A stretch of DNA of 33,595 nucleotides. Source: Pseudomonadota bacterium (lineage in GTDB: Bacteria > Pseudomonadota > Gammaproteobacteria > Burkholderiales > Burkholderiaceae_C). The notes under the pieces are model-generated. The model was not told the DNA's origin and searched no databases. It saw only the letters and a list, made by a program, of their open reading frames with translations. How positions within the stretch are numbered: position 1 is the first letter of the stretch; every line of letters starts with the position of its first letter. Made by a program: the position numbers and the translations under genes. Below, one piece after another: positions 7,347 through 14,460 of the stretch. The stretch is taken from the NCBI GenBank assembly GCA_018240985.1, contig JAFEER010000271.1:1-33595 (forward strand), given 5' to 3'.

Positions 7347-8180
7347 TCAGCGCGCGCGCAGCAGGCGCACGGCCTCGGGCAGGGACTGCGCCTGCGGCAA
7401 GAAATGGTCTATGCACCAACCCAGCAGCACTGCGCACGCCAGTGCGCCCAGCAGCGGCCTGTAGGTCAGGCGCACGGCCGCACCCAGCCAGCCTTCGCGC
7501 TCCAAACCCATGGCGGCGCGCGCTGCCGCTGCAGAGAAGGCCAGCTCCACGGCCACGGCCAACAGCACGTCCCAGCCGAAGTACAAGAACGCCAGCGCGC
7601 CAGCGCCAAACAGCAGCGCCACACCGAGCAGGAAGATGGCCAGCACCGGCACGACCACGACGGCCCCCTCATCGGCGCTGCCCGCGGCTTCCAGCGCGCC
7701 GCCGGCGAGCTCGCCCAGCCCGGTACCGCCCGCATCCCCCGCGGCGTTGGCCACTGGGGCATCCAGGGCCGCGTAATGCCCAGAGGCACCGCCGCCGCCA
7801 AAGTCGCCACCACCACCCGGGCGCGGCGCCGATACCCCGCCCTTGCCGCCACCGGGCCAAGGCAGGTCGATGACATCCAGCAGGTCGGCGCCACCATCGC
7901 CGCGGCGTGCGGGCGGCTGCAACAGCCTTGCGGCCCAAAGCCGCAGCACACACAAATAGCCCAGATAGCCCAGGCCCAGCGTGACCAGGTAACGCAACGC
8001 CAGCGAATCCACCCCCAGGCGCATCTGCACATGGGAGGCCAACCACATCAGGCCCAGCGTGAAGCAGCCGATGAGCCAGCCATGCAGCCGCAGGTTGTGG
8101 CGCGACTGCAGGCTGCACTCCACACTCTGGCGCTGCAGGTGCAACGCACCCCAGCGCGAGCGGGCCCGGCCTCGCGTCAT
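7347..8180 (-). CDS. Integral membrane protein of unknown function with a glycine-rich loop
   Basis: 277 residues from the ATG at 8180, whose ATGA overlaps the alr stop codon. Two membrane segments lie near the N-terminus ([18 protein letters not shown] and [20 protein letters not shown]). A glycine-rich hydrophilic stretch follows ([16 protein letters not shown], about residues 125-145), then two or three more membrane segments ([19 protein letters not shown] and [18 protein letters not shown]). The Gly-rich part resembles tails seen in TPM/YgcG-type membrane proteins, but I do not see the rest of that domain. I do not recognise the family. Tight coupling to alanine racemase suggests shared expression, not necessarily a shared function. 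Confidence 0.7.
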   Translation of the reverse strand: MTRGRARSRWGALHLQRQSVECSLQSRHNLRLHGWLIGCFTLGLMWLASHVQMRLGVDSLALRYLVTLGLGYLGYLCVLRLWAARLLQPPARRGDGGADLLDVIDLPWPGGGKGGVSAPRPGGGGDFGGGGASGHYAALDAPVANAAGDAGGTGLGELAGGALEAAGSADEGAVVVVPVLAIFLLGVALLFGAGALAFLYFGWDVLLAVAVELAFSAAAARAAMGLEREGWLGAAVRLTYRPLLGALACAVLLGWCIDHFLPQAQSLPEAVRLLRAR

Positions 8181-9271
8181 GCAACCAGCACCGGCACGCG
8201 CGGCGCCAGTGCGCACATGAGCTCATAGCCCACGGTGCCCGCGGCCTGCGCCACCTCGTCGATGGGCAGCAAGGCGCCATTGCCGGCGCGGCCCCAGAGC
8301 GTGACCTCGGCGCCTATGCCCGCCCCGGGCACGGGTGTCAGGTCTACCGTGATCATGTCCATGCTCACGCGGCCCACGGTGCGCGTGCGCACGCCGTCCA
8401 CCAGCACGGGGGTACCGGTATCGCAGTGGCGCGGGTAGCCGTCGGCATAGCCGCAGGCCACCACGCCAATGGTGAGCGGCCCTTCGGCGGTGAAGCGCGA
8501 GCCGTAGCCCACCGTGTCGCCCGCCTGCAGCTGCTGCACGGCGATGAGGCGCGAGGACAGCGTCATCGCCGGCTGCAGATCCCAGGCCGCGGCCGTGCGC
8601 TCGGGGTGATCCGGCGCGCTGCCGTAGAGCACGATGCCGGCGCGCACCCAGTCCAGGCGCACCTGGGCCTGGCCGCCATGGCGCAGGATGGCGGCGCTGT
8701 TGGCAATGCAGCGCTCGCCCGGCAAATCCTGCGTGGCGCGCTCAAAGGCCTGCACCTGATGGACGATGCCGCGCGGGCCATCGGCGTCGCTGAAGTGGGT
8801 CATGAAGGAGATCTCGTCCACCTGCGGCAGCGCGTTCAGTCGTGCCCAGGCGCTGCGGTAGCGCTCGGGCGTGAAGCCCAGGCGGTTCATGCCGCTGTTC
8901 ATCTTCAAAAACACGCGCTGCGGCACCTGGGTCTTGTGCGCCGCCAACCAGTCGATCTGCTGCTCGCAATGCACGGCATGCCACAAACCGAGGCGTGAAC
9001 AGAGCTCCAGGTCGCGCGGCTCGAACACGCCCTCCAGCAGCAGGATGGGGCCGCGCCAGCCGAGCTGGCGCACGCGCTCGGCCTCGGCCAAATCCAAGAG
9101 CGCAATGCCGTCGGCCGAGCGCAAACCCTCGAACACGCGCTCTATGCCATGGCCATAGGCATTCGCCTTGACCACGGCCCAGACGCGCGCATCGGGCGCG
9201 GCACGGCGCGCGCGCTCCAGGTTGTGCTGCACCGCAGCAGGGTGGATCGTGGCGAGAATGGGGCGCGGCAT
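8177..9271 (-). CDS. alr: Alanine racemase
   Basis: 364 residues, standard for the family. The N-terminal TIM barrel carries the PLP lysine K35 in [10 protein letters not shown]. The second catalytic base is Y256 in [14 protein letters not shown] and [10 protein letters not shown] are further family signatures, and the C-terminal beta domain has [13 protein letters not shown] and VTLWG. It interconverts L- and D-alanine and so supplies D-Ala for peptidoglycan. It is the first gene of a two-gene transcript with the membrane protein that overlaps its stop codon, and is divergent from lplT. The sequence does not say whether it is the anabolic (Alr) or catabolic (DadX) type; no dadA is nearby, which slightly favours the biosynthetic role. 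Confidence 0.96.
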   Translation of the reverse strand: MPRPILATIHPAAVQHNLERARRAAPDARVWAVVKANAYGHGIERVFEGLRSADGIALLDLAEAERVRQLGWRGPILLLEGVFEPRDLELCSRLGLWHAVHCEQQIDWLAAHKTQVPQRVFLKMNSGMNRLGFTPERYRSAWARLNALPQVDEISFMTHFSDADGPRGIVHQVQAFERATQDLPGERCIANSAAILRHGGQAQVRLDWVRAGIVLYGSAPDHPERTAAAWDLQPAMTLSSRLIAVQQLQAGDTVGYGSRFTAEGPLTIGVVACGYADGYPRHCDTGTPVLVDGVRTRTVGRVSMDMITVDLTPVPGAGIGAEVTLWGRAGNGALLPIDEVAQAAGTVGYELMCALAPRVPVLVA

Positions 9272-9412
9272 GGGGGGTGTTTACACGGATCAGAACGGCC
9301 TGATTCTGGCACCGCCTGGCATCCGGCGCGTGATATAACCGCCCCTCGCTCCGCGGAGTGTTTCGAAATATCACAAGCCACCGGCCCTGCCGATGAGGCC
9401 ACCAGCCATCCG

Positions 9413-10690
9413 ATGAAGCGCGGCTTCTACACCATCATGTCGGCGCAGTTTTTCAGCTCGCTGGCCGACAACGCCTTGTTCGTGACAGCGGTGGAGCTGC
9501 TGCGCAGCGGCGGCGCGCCCGAGTGGCAGCGCGCAGCCCTGGTGCCCATGTTCGCGTTGTTCTACGTGGTGCTGGCGCCCTTCGTGGGTGCGTTTGCCGA
9601 CTCCATGCCCAAGGGCCGCGTGATGTTCATCAGCAACGCCATCAAGGTGGTGGGCTGCCTGATGATGCTGTTCGGCTCGCACCCGCTGCTGGCCTATGGC
9701 GTGGTGGGCCTGGGCGCGGCGGCGTACTCGCCGGCCAAGTACGGCATCCTGACCGAGCTGCTGCCGACCTCGCAGCTGGTCAGGGCCAATGGCTGGATCG
9801 AGGGGCTGACCATAGGCTCCATCATCCTGGGCGTGGTGCTGGGCGGCCAGCTGGTGGCGCCGCATGTTGCAGGCGTGCTGCTGGGCTTTGATATGCCGGG
9901 CGTGGATCTGGGCATAGACCTGCCGGCCGAGGCCGCCATCTTCTCCCTGGTGCCGGTCTACGCGCTGGCGGCCGCCATCAACCTGCGCATTCCGCTGACC
10001 GGCGTGGTCATGCGGCCCATGCCGCGCCAGCTGCTGGTGTTGCTGCGCGACTTCCGGGCCTGCAACAGCCGCCTGTGGCACGACCGGCTGGGGCAGATTT
10101 CGCTCTCCACCACCACGCTGTTCTGGGGCGTGTCGGGCAACCTGCGCTACATCGTGCTCGCCTGGGCCGCCGTGGCGCTGGGCTACAGCACCACGCAGGC
10201 CTCCGCCCTGGTCGGCGTCGTGGCCCTGGGCACGGCCGCGGGCGCGGTGCTGGCCTCGTCCCACACCCAGCTGGACAAGGCCACGCGCGTGCTGCCCCTG
10301 GGCATTGCCATGGGCCTGGTGGTGGTGCTGATGAACGCCATCCACAGCATCTGGTTTGCCGTGCCCTTCCTGATCGTGCTCGGCGGCCTGGGCGGCTTCC
10401 TGGTCGTTCCCATGAACGCGCTGCTGCAGCACCGCGGCCACAACCTGATGGGCGCCGGCCGCTCCATCGCCGTGCAGAACTTCAACGAGCAGGCCGCCAT
10501 CCTCGGCATGGGCGTGCTCTACAGCCTGTTCACCAAATGGGGCCTGTCGGCCTACGGCGCCATTGCCGCGTTCGGCCTGCTGGTGGCGGCGGTGATGGTG
10601 GTGATACAGCGCTGGCATGTCTACAACGTGCGCCACTACCCCAAGGAAATGGTTCAGCTGCGCAAGATTGCGCGCATGGATCAGCACTGA
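9413..10690 (+). CDS. lplT: Lysophospholipid transporter LplT (MFS)
   Basis: 425 residues from the ATG at 9413; the frame is open upstream but the extra 88 residues are not membrane-like and overlap the alr start region. About 12 membrane segments. The N-terminus GFYTIMSAQFFSSLADNALFVTAVELL matches LplT closely, as do FADSMPKGRVMFISNAIKVVG (MFS motif A loop) and SPAKYGILTELLPTSQLVRANGW. LplT flips lyso-phospholipids across the inner membrane for re-acylation. In enterobacteria it sits next to aas; here no acyltransferase partner follows, so the acylation partner must be encoded elsewhere. No strong Shine-Dalgarno is visible before the chosen start. Confidence 0.9.
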   Translation: MKRGFYTIMSAQFFSSLADNALFVTAVELLRSGGAPEWQRAALVPMFALFYVVLAPFVGAFADSMPKGRVMFISNAIKVVGCLMMLFGSHPLLAYGVVGLGAAAYSPAKYGILTELLPTSQLVRANGWIEGLTIGSIILGVVLGGQLVAPHVAGVLLGFDMPGVDLGIDLPAEAAIFSLVPVYALAAAINLRIPLTGVVMRPMPRQLLVLLRDFRACNSRLWHDRLGQISLSTTTLFWGVSGNLRYIVLAWAAVALGYSTTQASALVGVVALGTAAGAVLASSHTQLDKATRVLPLGIAMGLVVVLMNAIHSIWFAVPFLIVLGGLGGFLVVPMNALLQHRGHNLMGAGRSIAVQNFNEQAAILGMGVLYSLFTKWGLSAYGAIAAFGLLVAAVMVVIQRWHVYNVRHYPKEMVQLRKIARMDQH

Positions 10691-10734
10691 TTTTGATAGC
10701 TGCTCGCGGTTGATGGACGGGCGCTGCAGCCTAT
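10691..10734 (+). repeat. Dispersed palindromic element, copy A
   Basis: The sequence between the lplT stop and the EamA gene contains TGATAGCTGCT, a 13-base variable middle, then CGGGCGCTGCAGCC. The same two blocks with the same spacing recur on the minus strand inside glcE (20081-20128) and, more diverged, at 28505-28544 inside the glycine-zipper gene. It looks like a short interspersed element family rather than coding sequence. Confidence 0.6.
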
Positions 10735-10740
10735 CTACGC

Positions 10741-11616
10741 ATGCAATCCCCCCTGCCCGTCTTCGCCCTGCTGTGCAACGCCTTGCTGTGGGGCCTGTCG
10801 TGGTGGCCGTTTCGCCAGATGCACGCCGCCGGCCTGCACCCGCTGTGGGCCACGGCCCTCATGTACGCGCTGGTCTGCGCCGTGATGCTGATCGTGCGCC
10901 CGGCCAGCCTGCGCGAGCTGCTGCGCCAGCCGGCGCTGTGGCTGCTGGCGCTGAACTCCGGCATCAACAACATGGCCTTCAACTGGGCCGTGACGGTGGG
11001 CGACGTGGTGCGCGTGGTGCTGGTGTTCTACCTCATGCCCGCCTGGCTGGTGCTGCTGGCCTGGCGCGTGCTGGGCGAACGCCCAACGCCCACTGCCCTC
11101 ATGCGCCTGCTGCTGGCCTTTGGCGGCGTGGCGCTGGTGCTGGTACCGGCAGGCGCCAGCTTGGCCAGCCTGCTGGCCAATCTGTCGCTGGCCGATGCGC
11201 TGGCGCTCGTCGGCGGCTTCACCTTTGCCGTGACCAATGTGCTGCTGCGCCGCCTGCACACCGTGCCCGGCCCGGCGCGCATGCTGGCCATGTTTGCCGG
11301 CTGCATGGCCCTGGGCTGGGTGGCGGCCCTCATCGGGCATGCGGCGGGGCTGGTGCCGGCCTTCCCGGCCTTCGACCTGCGCTGGGCCGCCGTGGCCGTG
11401 CTGCTGGCCCTGCTGCTGATGCTGGGCAACTGGGCACTGCAATACGGCGCGGCGCGCCTGCCCGCGGCCATCACCGGGGTGGTGATGCTGTCGGAGGTGC
11501 TGTTTGCCAGCGTGTCATCGGTGCTGCTGGGCGCTGCGCAACTGCAGCCGCGCACGCTGGCAGGGGGCGCGCTGATCGTGCTGGCGGCGCTGTGGGCGAC
11601 GCTGGAACGGCGCTAG
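10741..11616 (+). CDS. EamA/DMT-family transporter
   Basis: 291 residues with about ten hydrophobic segments arranged as two EamA repeats (about residues 5-135 and 150-290), the standard drug/metabolite transporter architecture. The N-terminal repeat starts LLCNALLWGLSWWPFRQM. The second has ITGVVMLSEVLFASVSSVLLG, the conserved end-of-repeat motif of EamA exporters. It is probably an inner-membrane exporter of a small metabolite or amino acid; the substrate cannot be assigned. It follows lplT on the same strand after 50 bases holding a dispersed element, and is convergent with the cytochrome c gene, whose stop lies 35 bases away. Confidence 0.88.
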   Translation: MQSPLPVFALLCNALLWGLSWWPFRQMHAAGLHPLWATALMYALVCAVMLIVRPASLRELLRQPALWLLALNSGINNMAFNWAVTVGDVVRVVLVFYLMPAWLVLLAWRVLGERPTPTALMRLLLAFGGVALVLVPAGASLASLLANLSLADALALVGGFTFAVTNVLLRRLHTVPGPARMLAMFAGCMALGWVAALIGHAAGLVPAFPAFDLRWAAVAVLLALLLMLGNWALQYGAARLPAAITGVVMLSEVLFASVSSVLLGAAQLQPRTLAGGALIVLAALWATLERR

Positions 11617-11651
11617 CCACGCGACCAATCGCCCGCGACGGTGCCCCACAC

Positions 11652-12017
11652 TCAATGCCGGCCCGAACCCAGCGTGGCCAGGTAGGCAATGATGTCTGCA
11701 CGCTCCTGCGCGTCGGCCAGCCGATACCCCATGCGCTGGCCCGGCACGAGCGCCTCGGGGTTGGCAAGCCAACGATCGAGCAGTGCTGCGTCCCAGACCA
11801 AGCCACTGCTGCGCAGTGCGTCGCTGTAGGCAAAACCCGGCACGCTGCCGGCACGACGGCCGACGATGCCGGCGTGCCGCGGCCCGATGCGGTCGGCATC
11901 CACCGAGTGGCAGCCGCCACAACGGGCTTCATAGGCCAGCCGGCCGCGCTGCGCATCGCCGTCGGCCCAGGCCGACGCCGCAGCAAGCGCGGCAGCCAGC
12001 ACAAGAGCAGACCGCAT
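11652..12017 (-). CDS. Secreted mono-haem cytochrome c
   Basis: 121 residues. A Sec signal peptide (SALVLAAALAAASAWADG, cleavage near residue 18) is followed by a single haem site C33-GG-C36-H37 and a plausible Met ligand in VPGQRMGYRL. The size, the IGPRHAGIVGRRAG segment and the C-terminal AQERADIIAYLATL helix match small class I cytochromes c (cytochrome c2/c550-like). It is a periplasmic electron carrier. Its ATG lies 1 base after the stop of the Tat-exported ferritin-like gene, so both are in one transcript that starts at the ECF-type promoter at 12637-12664. This suggests it carries electrons to or from a stress-related reaction. Confidence 0.9.
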   Translation of the reverse strand: MRSALVLAAALAAASAWADGDAQRGRLAYEARCGGCHSVDADRIGPRHAGIVGRRAGSVPGFAYSDALRSSGLVWDAALLDRWLANPEALVPGQRMGYRLADAQERADIIAYLATLGSGRH

Positions 12018-12018
12018 T

Positions 12019-12597
12019 TCAGGCCCCGAAGCTCAGCGCAGCTGCCGGTAGCGGCCGGCCCAGCACCTGCGAGAGTGCAGTCCAGTGCATGGTTTCGTCG
12101 GCGGCCAGGCGCGCGGCCACCTGCCCGAGCTGGCTGTCCTTGAACGACGGGATCACGCCGAGATAGGCGTTCGCGGCCCCCAGCTCCAGCCGCGCCGCCA
12201 AGGTCAGCACATCGGCCTGGGTCTTCAGCGACGCAGCGTTCAGTGCCTTCGCGTATTCGTCGGGCGACTTCTCGGCTACCGACATGCCGCCCATCTTTTT
12301 GATGGTGGCCATAAGCGCGTCGCGGTGGGCCTTGTGGTGCGACTGGAAGGCAACGGCCACGTCGAGCGCCGGCTTTTGCAGCAGGCCGCTGCCGGCACCA
12401 AGCTGGTAGGCGTTGATGGCCTCATGCTCAAGGCCCAGGGCGACGTTCAGAATGTTCACGTCGGACTCCATCGTCATGGACGACTGCGCGTTTGCCACGC
12501 GTGTGCCGGCCATCAGGCCAATGGCCGCGGCCGACAGCGTGAGCTGGCCGGAGCGCGAGAGGAAGAGACGGCGGGCGGGTGAGAGGTTGGCTTGCAT
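12019..12597 (-). CDS. Tat-exported ferritin-like domain protein
   Basis: 192 residues from the ATG at 12597, chosen because a GAAGGAGT Shine-Dalgarno lies 5 bases upstream and a twin-arginine signal starts at once (ARRLFLSRSG, then a hydrophobic stretch ending TRVANAQ, cleavage near residue 39). The mature part is a four-helix bundle with ferritin-like ligand spacing: LEHEAINAY, SHHKAHRDAL, RLELGAANAY and DETMHWTAL, giving paired Glu/His for a di-metal site. It should act in the periplasm; iron or manganese binding, peroxide removal or iron storage are possible. It is the first gene of a pair with the cytochrome c, behind an ECF-type promoter. Substrate and metal are inferred only. Confidence 0.88.
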   Translation of the reverse strand: MQANLSPARRLFLSRSGQLTLSAAAIGLMAGTRVANAQSSMTMESDVNILNVALGLEHEAINAYQLGAGSGLLQKPALDVAVAFQSHHKAHRDALMATIKKMGGMSVAEKSPDEYAKALNAASLKTQADVLTLAARLELGAANAYLGVIPSFKDSQLGQVAARLAADETMHWTALSQVLGRPLPAAALSFGA

Positions 12598-12636
12598 GAC
12601 AGACTCCTTCGGGTCGGTGGTGGATGACATGCTGCT

Positions 12637-12664
12637 GTACGGCACCCGTTGGCTGACCGGATGC
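12637..12664 (-). promoter_or_regulatory. ECF-type promoter before the ferritin-like/cytochrome c genes
   Basis: Minus strand GCATCC (12664-12659), 17 bases, CGTAC (12641-12637). The predicted start of transcription, near 12630, is about 33 bases before the ATG at 12597 and leaves room for the Shine-Dalgarno. It is the same bipartite motif as at 12702, 13838, 13891 and 14367; only this copy has a 17-base spacer. Confidence 0.62.
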
Positions 12665-12701
12665 GCATAGCCCTGCGGCCAGCCTGCGCAATACCCCCTT
12701 T

Positions 12702-12728
12702 GCATCCAATCGGGCATGCACACCGTAC
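12702..12728 (+). promoter_or_regulatory. ECF-type promoter before the SnoaL-like gene
   Basis: GCATCC (12702-12707), 16 bases, CGTAC (12724-12728). Transcription would start near 12735, about 29 bases before the ATG at 12764. It is divergent from the copy at 12664-12637, with the two -35 elements 37 bases apart. Confidence 0.62.
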
Positions 12729-12763
12729 CCCCTGCACCGCAACCACATGGATGGAGCAATTTC

Positions 12764-13159
12764 ATGCGCACCTCACTCGAAACTGTCCAGGACGCCTACG
12801 CAGCATTCGGCCGCGGCGACATGCCAGCCCTGCTGGCGCTGTGCAGCCCAGACATCCGCTGGCAATTCGTGGCCGACCGGTCGGCACCCTACAACGCCAC
12901 CGTGCTGGGTCGCGAGCAACTCGGCGCCTGGTTCGCTGCCGTTGCCGCAAGCGATGACATTCATGTCTTCGAGCCGCAGCAAATGCTCGCCGCATCAGAC
13001 CATGCCACGGTCATAGGGCACCAGCGCACAACGGTTCGCGCGACCGGAAGAACCTTTGAGTGCCCCTGGGTACATGTCTTCAGCGTCAGCGGCGGCATGA
13101 TCACGGCGTTCTGGGGCATGCTCGACACGCAGGCTGCGGCGGAGGCGCGCGCCGCCTGA
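12764..13159 (+). CDS. SnoaL-like (NTF2-fold) protein
   Basis: 131 residues from the ATG at 12764, selected for the GGAG 8 bases upstream and the family-typical opening TSLETVQDAYAAFGRGDMPALLALCSPDIRW. The latter is the first helix pair of the SnoaL/NTF2 cone-shaped fold. Later segments GREQLGAWFAAVAA, HATVIGHQRTTVRATGRTFECPWVHVFSVSGGMITAFWGMLDT complete it. SnoaL-like proteins include ketosteroid-isomerase-type enzymes and stress proteins, and a SnoaL domain is fused to ECF41 sigma factors. Here it is separate but lies in an ECF locus and has the shared promoter motif. The catalytic role is not predictable. Confidence 0.85.
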   Translation: MRTSLETVQDAYAAFGRGDMPALLALCSPDIRWQFVADRSAPYNATVLGREQLGAWFAAVAASDDIHVFEPQQMLAASDHATVIGHQRTTVRATGRTFECPWVHVFSVSGGMITAFWGMLDTQAAAEARAA

Positions 13160-13194
13160 CGACAGCCGGATTTGGCGCACAGGGGGCGGTCGGG

Positions 13195-13704
13195 TCAGCC
13201 GCTCTTCGCCGCAGCGCGCGGCGCGGGCGCGCCCTCGACGCGCTCGAGATAGCGCCGCAACCCGACCTCACCGGCACACATGACGCTACGGTGATTCCAG
13301 CGAAACACCGGCTTCAGCAGCGGGGCCAGCCAGCGCATCCAGCGCCCCTTGAGCGTCACGCGCCAGACATAGGTCACATCGGTGAAGCCTGGCTCGGCGC
13401 GCAGCAGCCACAGGCCTTCGGCGTCGAGCTGCCCGCGCGAACGCACGCGCAGCCTCTGCTGGCGCACCGACTCCACGGCCTCGACCTCGATGACGATGCG
13501 GTAGGGAAGGCGCGTGGCCCAGTCGATGCGCCGCAGCGCGCCCAAGCCATCGGCATCGCCTTCGCGTAGCGTCTGAACCTCGCGCACGTAGGGCCACCAG
13601 CGCGGCCAAGAAGCGGGGTCGGTGATTGCGGCCCAGACGCGCTCCACTGGCGCGTAGATGCGCCACTGGCTCACCAGATCGAATCGGGTAGGTAACATGG
13701 ACAT
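13195..13704 (-). CDS. SRPBCC (START-like) domain protein
   Basis: 169 residues from the ATG at 13704; a second ATG two codons later is equally possible, and the longer frame starts with TTG. The N-terminus FDLVSQWRIYAPVERVWAAITDPASWPRWWPYV is the characteristic first strand and helix of polyketide cyclase/dehydrase-type SRPBCC proteins. TDVTYVWRVTLKGRWMRWLAPLLKPVFRWNHRSVM forms the last strands and long C-terminal helix over the hydrophobic cavity. It probably binds or processes a lipid or aromatic ligand. A minus-strand ECF-type promoter lies about 100 bases upstream (13838-13812), placing it in the local regulon. Confidence 0.85.
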   Translation of the reverse strand: MSMLPTRFDLVSQWRIYAPVERVWAAITDPASWPRWWPYVREVQTLREGDADGLGALRRIDWATRLPYRIVIEVEAVESVRQQRLRVRSRGQLDAEGLWLLRAEPGFTDVTYVWRVTLKGRWMRWLAPLLKPVFRWNHRSVMCAGEVGLRRYLERVEGAPAPRAAAKSG

Positions 13705-13811
13705 GGCGCGGCAGACACGGTCACGTGGCAGGGAATAGCGCGCGGAAGCTGTCAAGCGAGGGGGCGCATCGGGTCATGGCGGGCCTTCTGTCGTGATGGC
13801 GGTTCCCCTTT

Positions 13812-13838
13812 TTACGTCCGCCTCGGACAGCCGGATGC
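13812..13838 (-). promoter_or_regulatory. ECF-type promoter before the SRPBCC gene
   Basis: Minus strand GCATCC (13838-13833), 16 bases, CGTAA (13816-13812). The predicted transcript starts near 13805, about 100 bases before the SRPBCC ATG. The motif sits inside the 5' part of the longest possible frame of the divergent cupin gene, arguing that the cupin gene starts further downstream. Confidence 0.58.
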
Positions 13839-13890
13839 AGGCCGACGCCACGCTCGATCTTGAACTTGACCCGGGCGCGGGCAAGGTGTT

Positions 13891-13917
13891 GAATCCGCGC
13901 ATCCAACCTCTGCGTAT
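13891..13917 (+). promoter_or_regulatory. ECF-type promoter before the single-cupin gene
   Basis: GAATCC (13891-13896), 16 bases, CGTAT (13913-13917), one base different from the GCATCC box of the other copies. Transcription from it would start at about 13923-13925, coinciding with an in-frame ATG at 13925. A leaderless message is therefore possible. Confidence 0.5.
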
Positions 13918-13924
13918 TCACTGC

Positions 13925-14347
13925 ATGGACTGCACCGATCCCCTGCTCCAGGAAACCACGCCAGCACAGGCGCGGGCCATCCGCCGCCGGCTCATGGAGC
14001 GCGTGGCTGACGCCGACGATTCGCACCTGACGATAGCCAGCGACGCCGGCCAATGGCTTGCCTTCCTGGAAGGCGTGGCGATCAAACCGCTGCGCGAGCG
14101 TGACGGCGTGCTGTCGTACCTGTTGCGCCTGGCGCCAGGGGCCAGGCTGCCGCCGCACCGCCATCCGCAGGACGAAGAGTGCATCGTGCTCGAGGGTCGT
14201 CTGCGTGTCGGAACCCAGGTTGAACTCGGCCCCGGCGGCTACCACTTGGCACATGGCGGCGCATTGCACGCCAGCATCACCACAGAGACTGGCGCGACGA
14301 TCTTCCTGCGCGGCGCCGTACCCGAGGCGAGCCAGCTGCTCGAATGA
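13925..14347 (+). CDS. Single-cupin protein, ChrR-like cupin domain
   Basis: 140 residues from the ATG at 13925; the frame is open back to an ATG at 13796 (183 residues), but the upstream part overlaps two promoter motifs and does not resemble cupins. The cupin barrel has motif 1 PPHRHPQDEECIVLEGRLRVG (His-His-Glu metal ligands) near residues 80-100 and motif 2 GGYHLAHGGALHAS. Its N-terminal DPLLQETTPAQARAIRRRLMERV resembles the N-terminal helix of the double-cupin protein downstream (DRAMEPLLSEPFASAL...RSRLLTRL), so the two are probably related by duplication. It may be a metal-binding sensor or an enzyme of the stress response; no substrate can be named. Confidence 0.8.
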   Translation: MDCTDPLLQETTPAQARAIRRRLMERVADADDSHLTIASDAGQWLAFLEGVAIKPLRERDGVLSYLLRLAPGARLPPHRHPQDEECIVLEGRLRVGTQVELGPGGYHLAHGGALHASITTETGATIFLRGAVPEASQLLE

Positions 14348-14366
14348 CTGCGATGGCCAGCACTGC

Positions 14367-14393
14367 GCATCCGAATGCGAACCGGCGCCGTAT
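14367..14393 (+). promoter_or_regulatory. ECF-type promoter before the ECF sigma gene (autoregulation)
   Basis: GCATCC (14367-14372), 16 bases, CGTAT (14389-14393), about 68 bases before the sigma-factor ATG. The same motif as at the other transcription units of the locus implies that the sigma factor drives its own gene, as is usual for ECF sigma/anti-sigma pairs. Confidence 0.62.
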
Positions 14394-14460
14394 TCCGTCA
14401 ACCGCCGCCGATGCGCCCGAGGTGCCGCCGCCGGCCGCCCCACAAGACTGAGGTTGTCAC

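Noticed and set aside
10617-12143. 508-residue plus-strand frame across the EamA and cytochrome c genes.
   Set aside because: Shadow of the EamA transporter and the opposite-strand cytochrome; no recognisable domain, arginine/alanine-rich composition.
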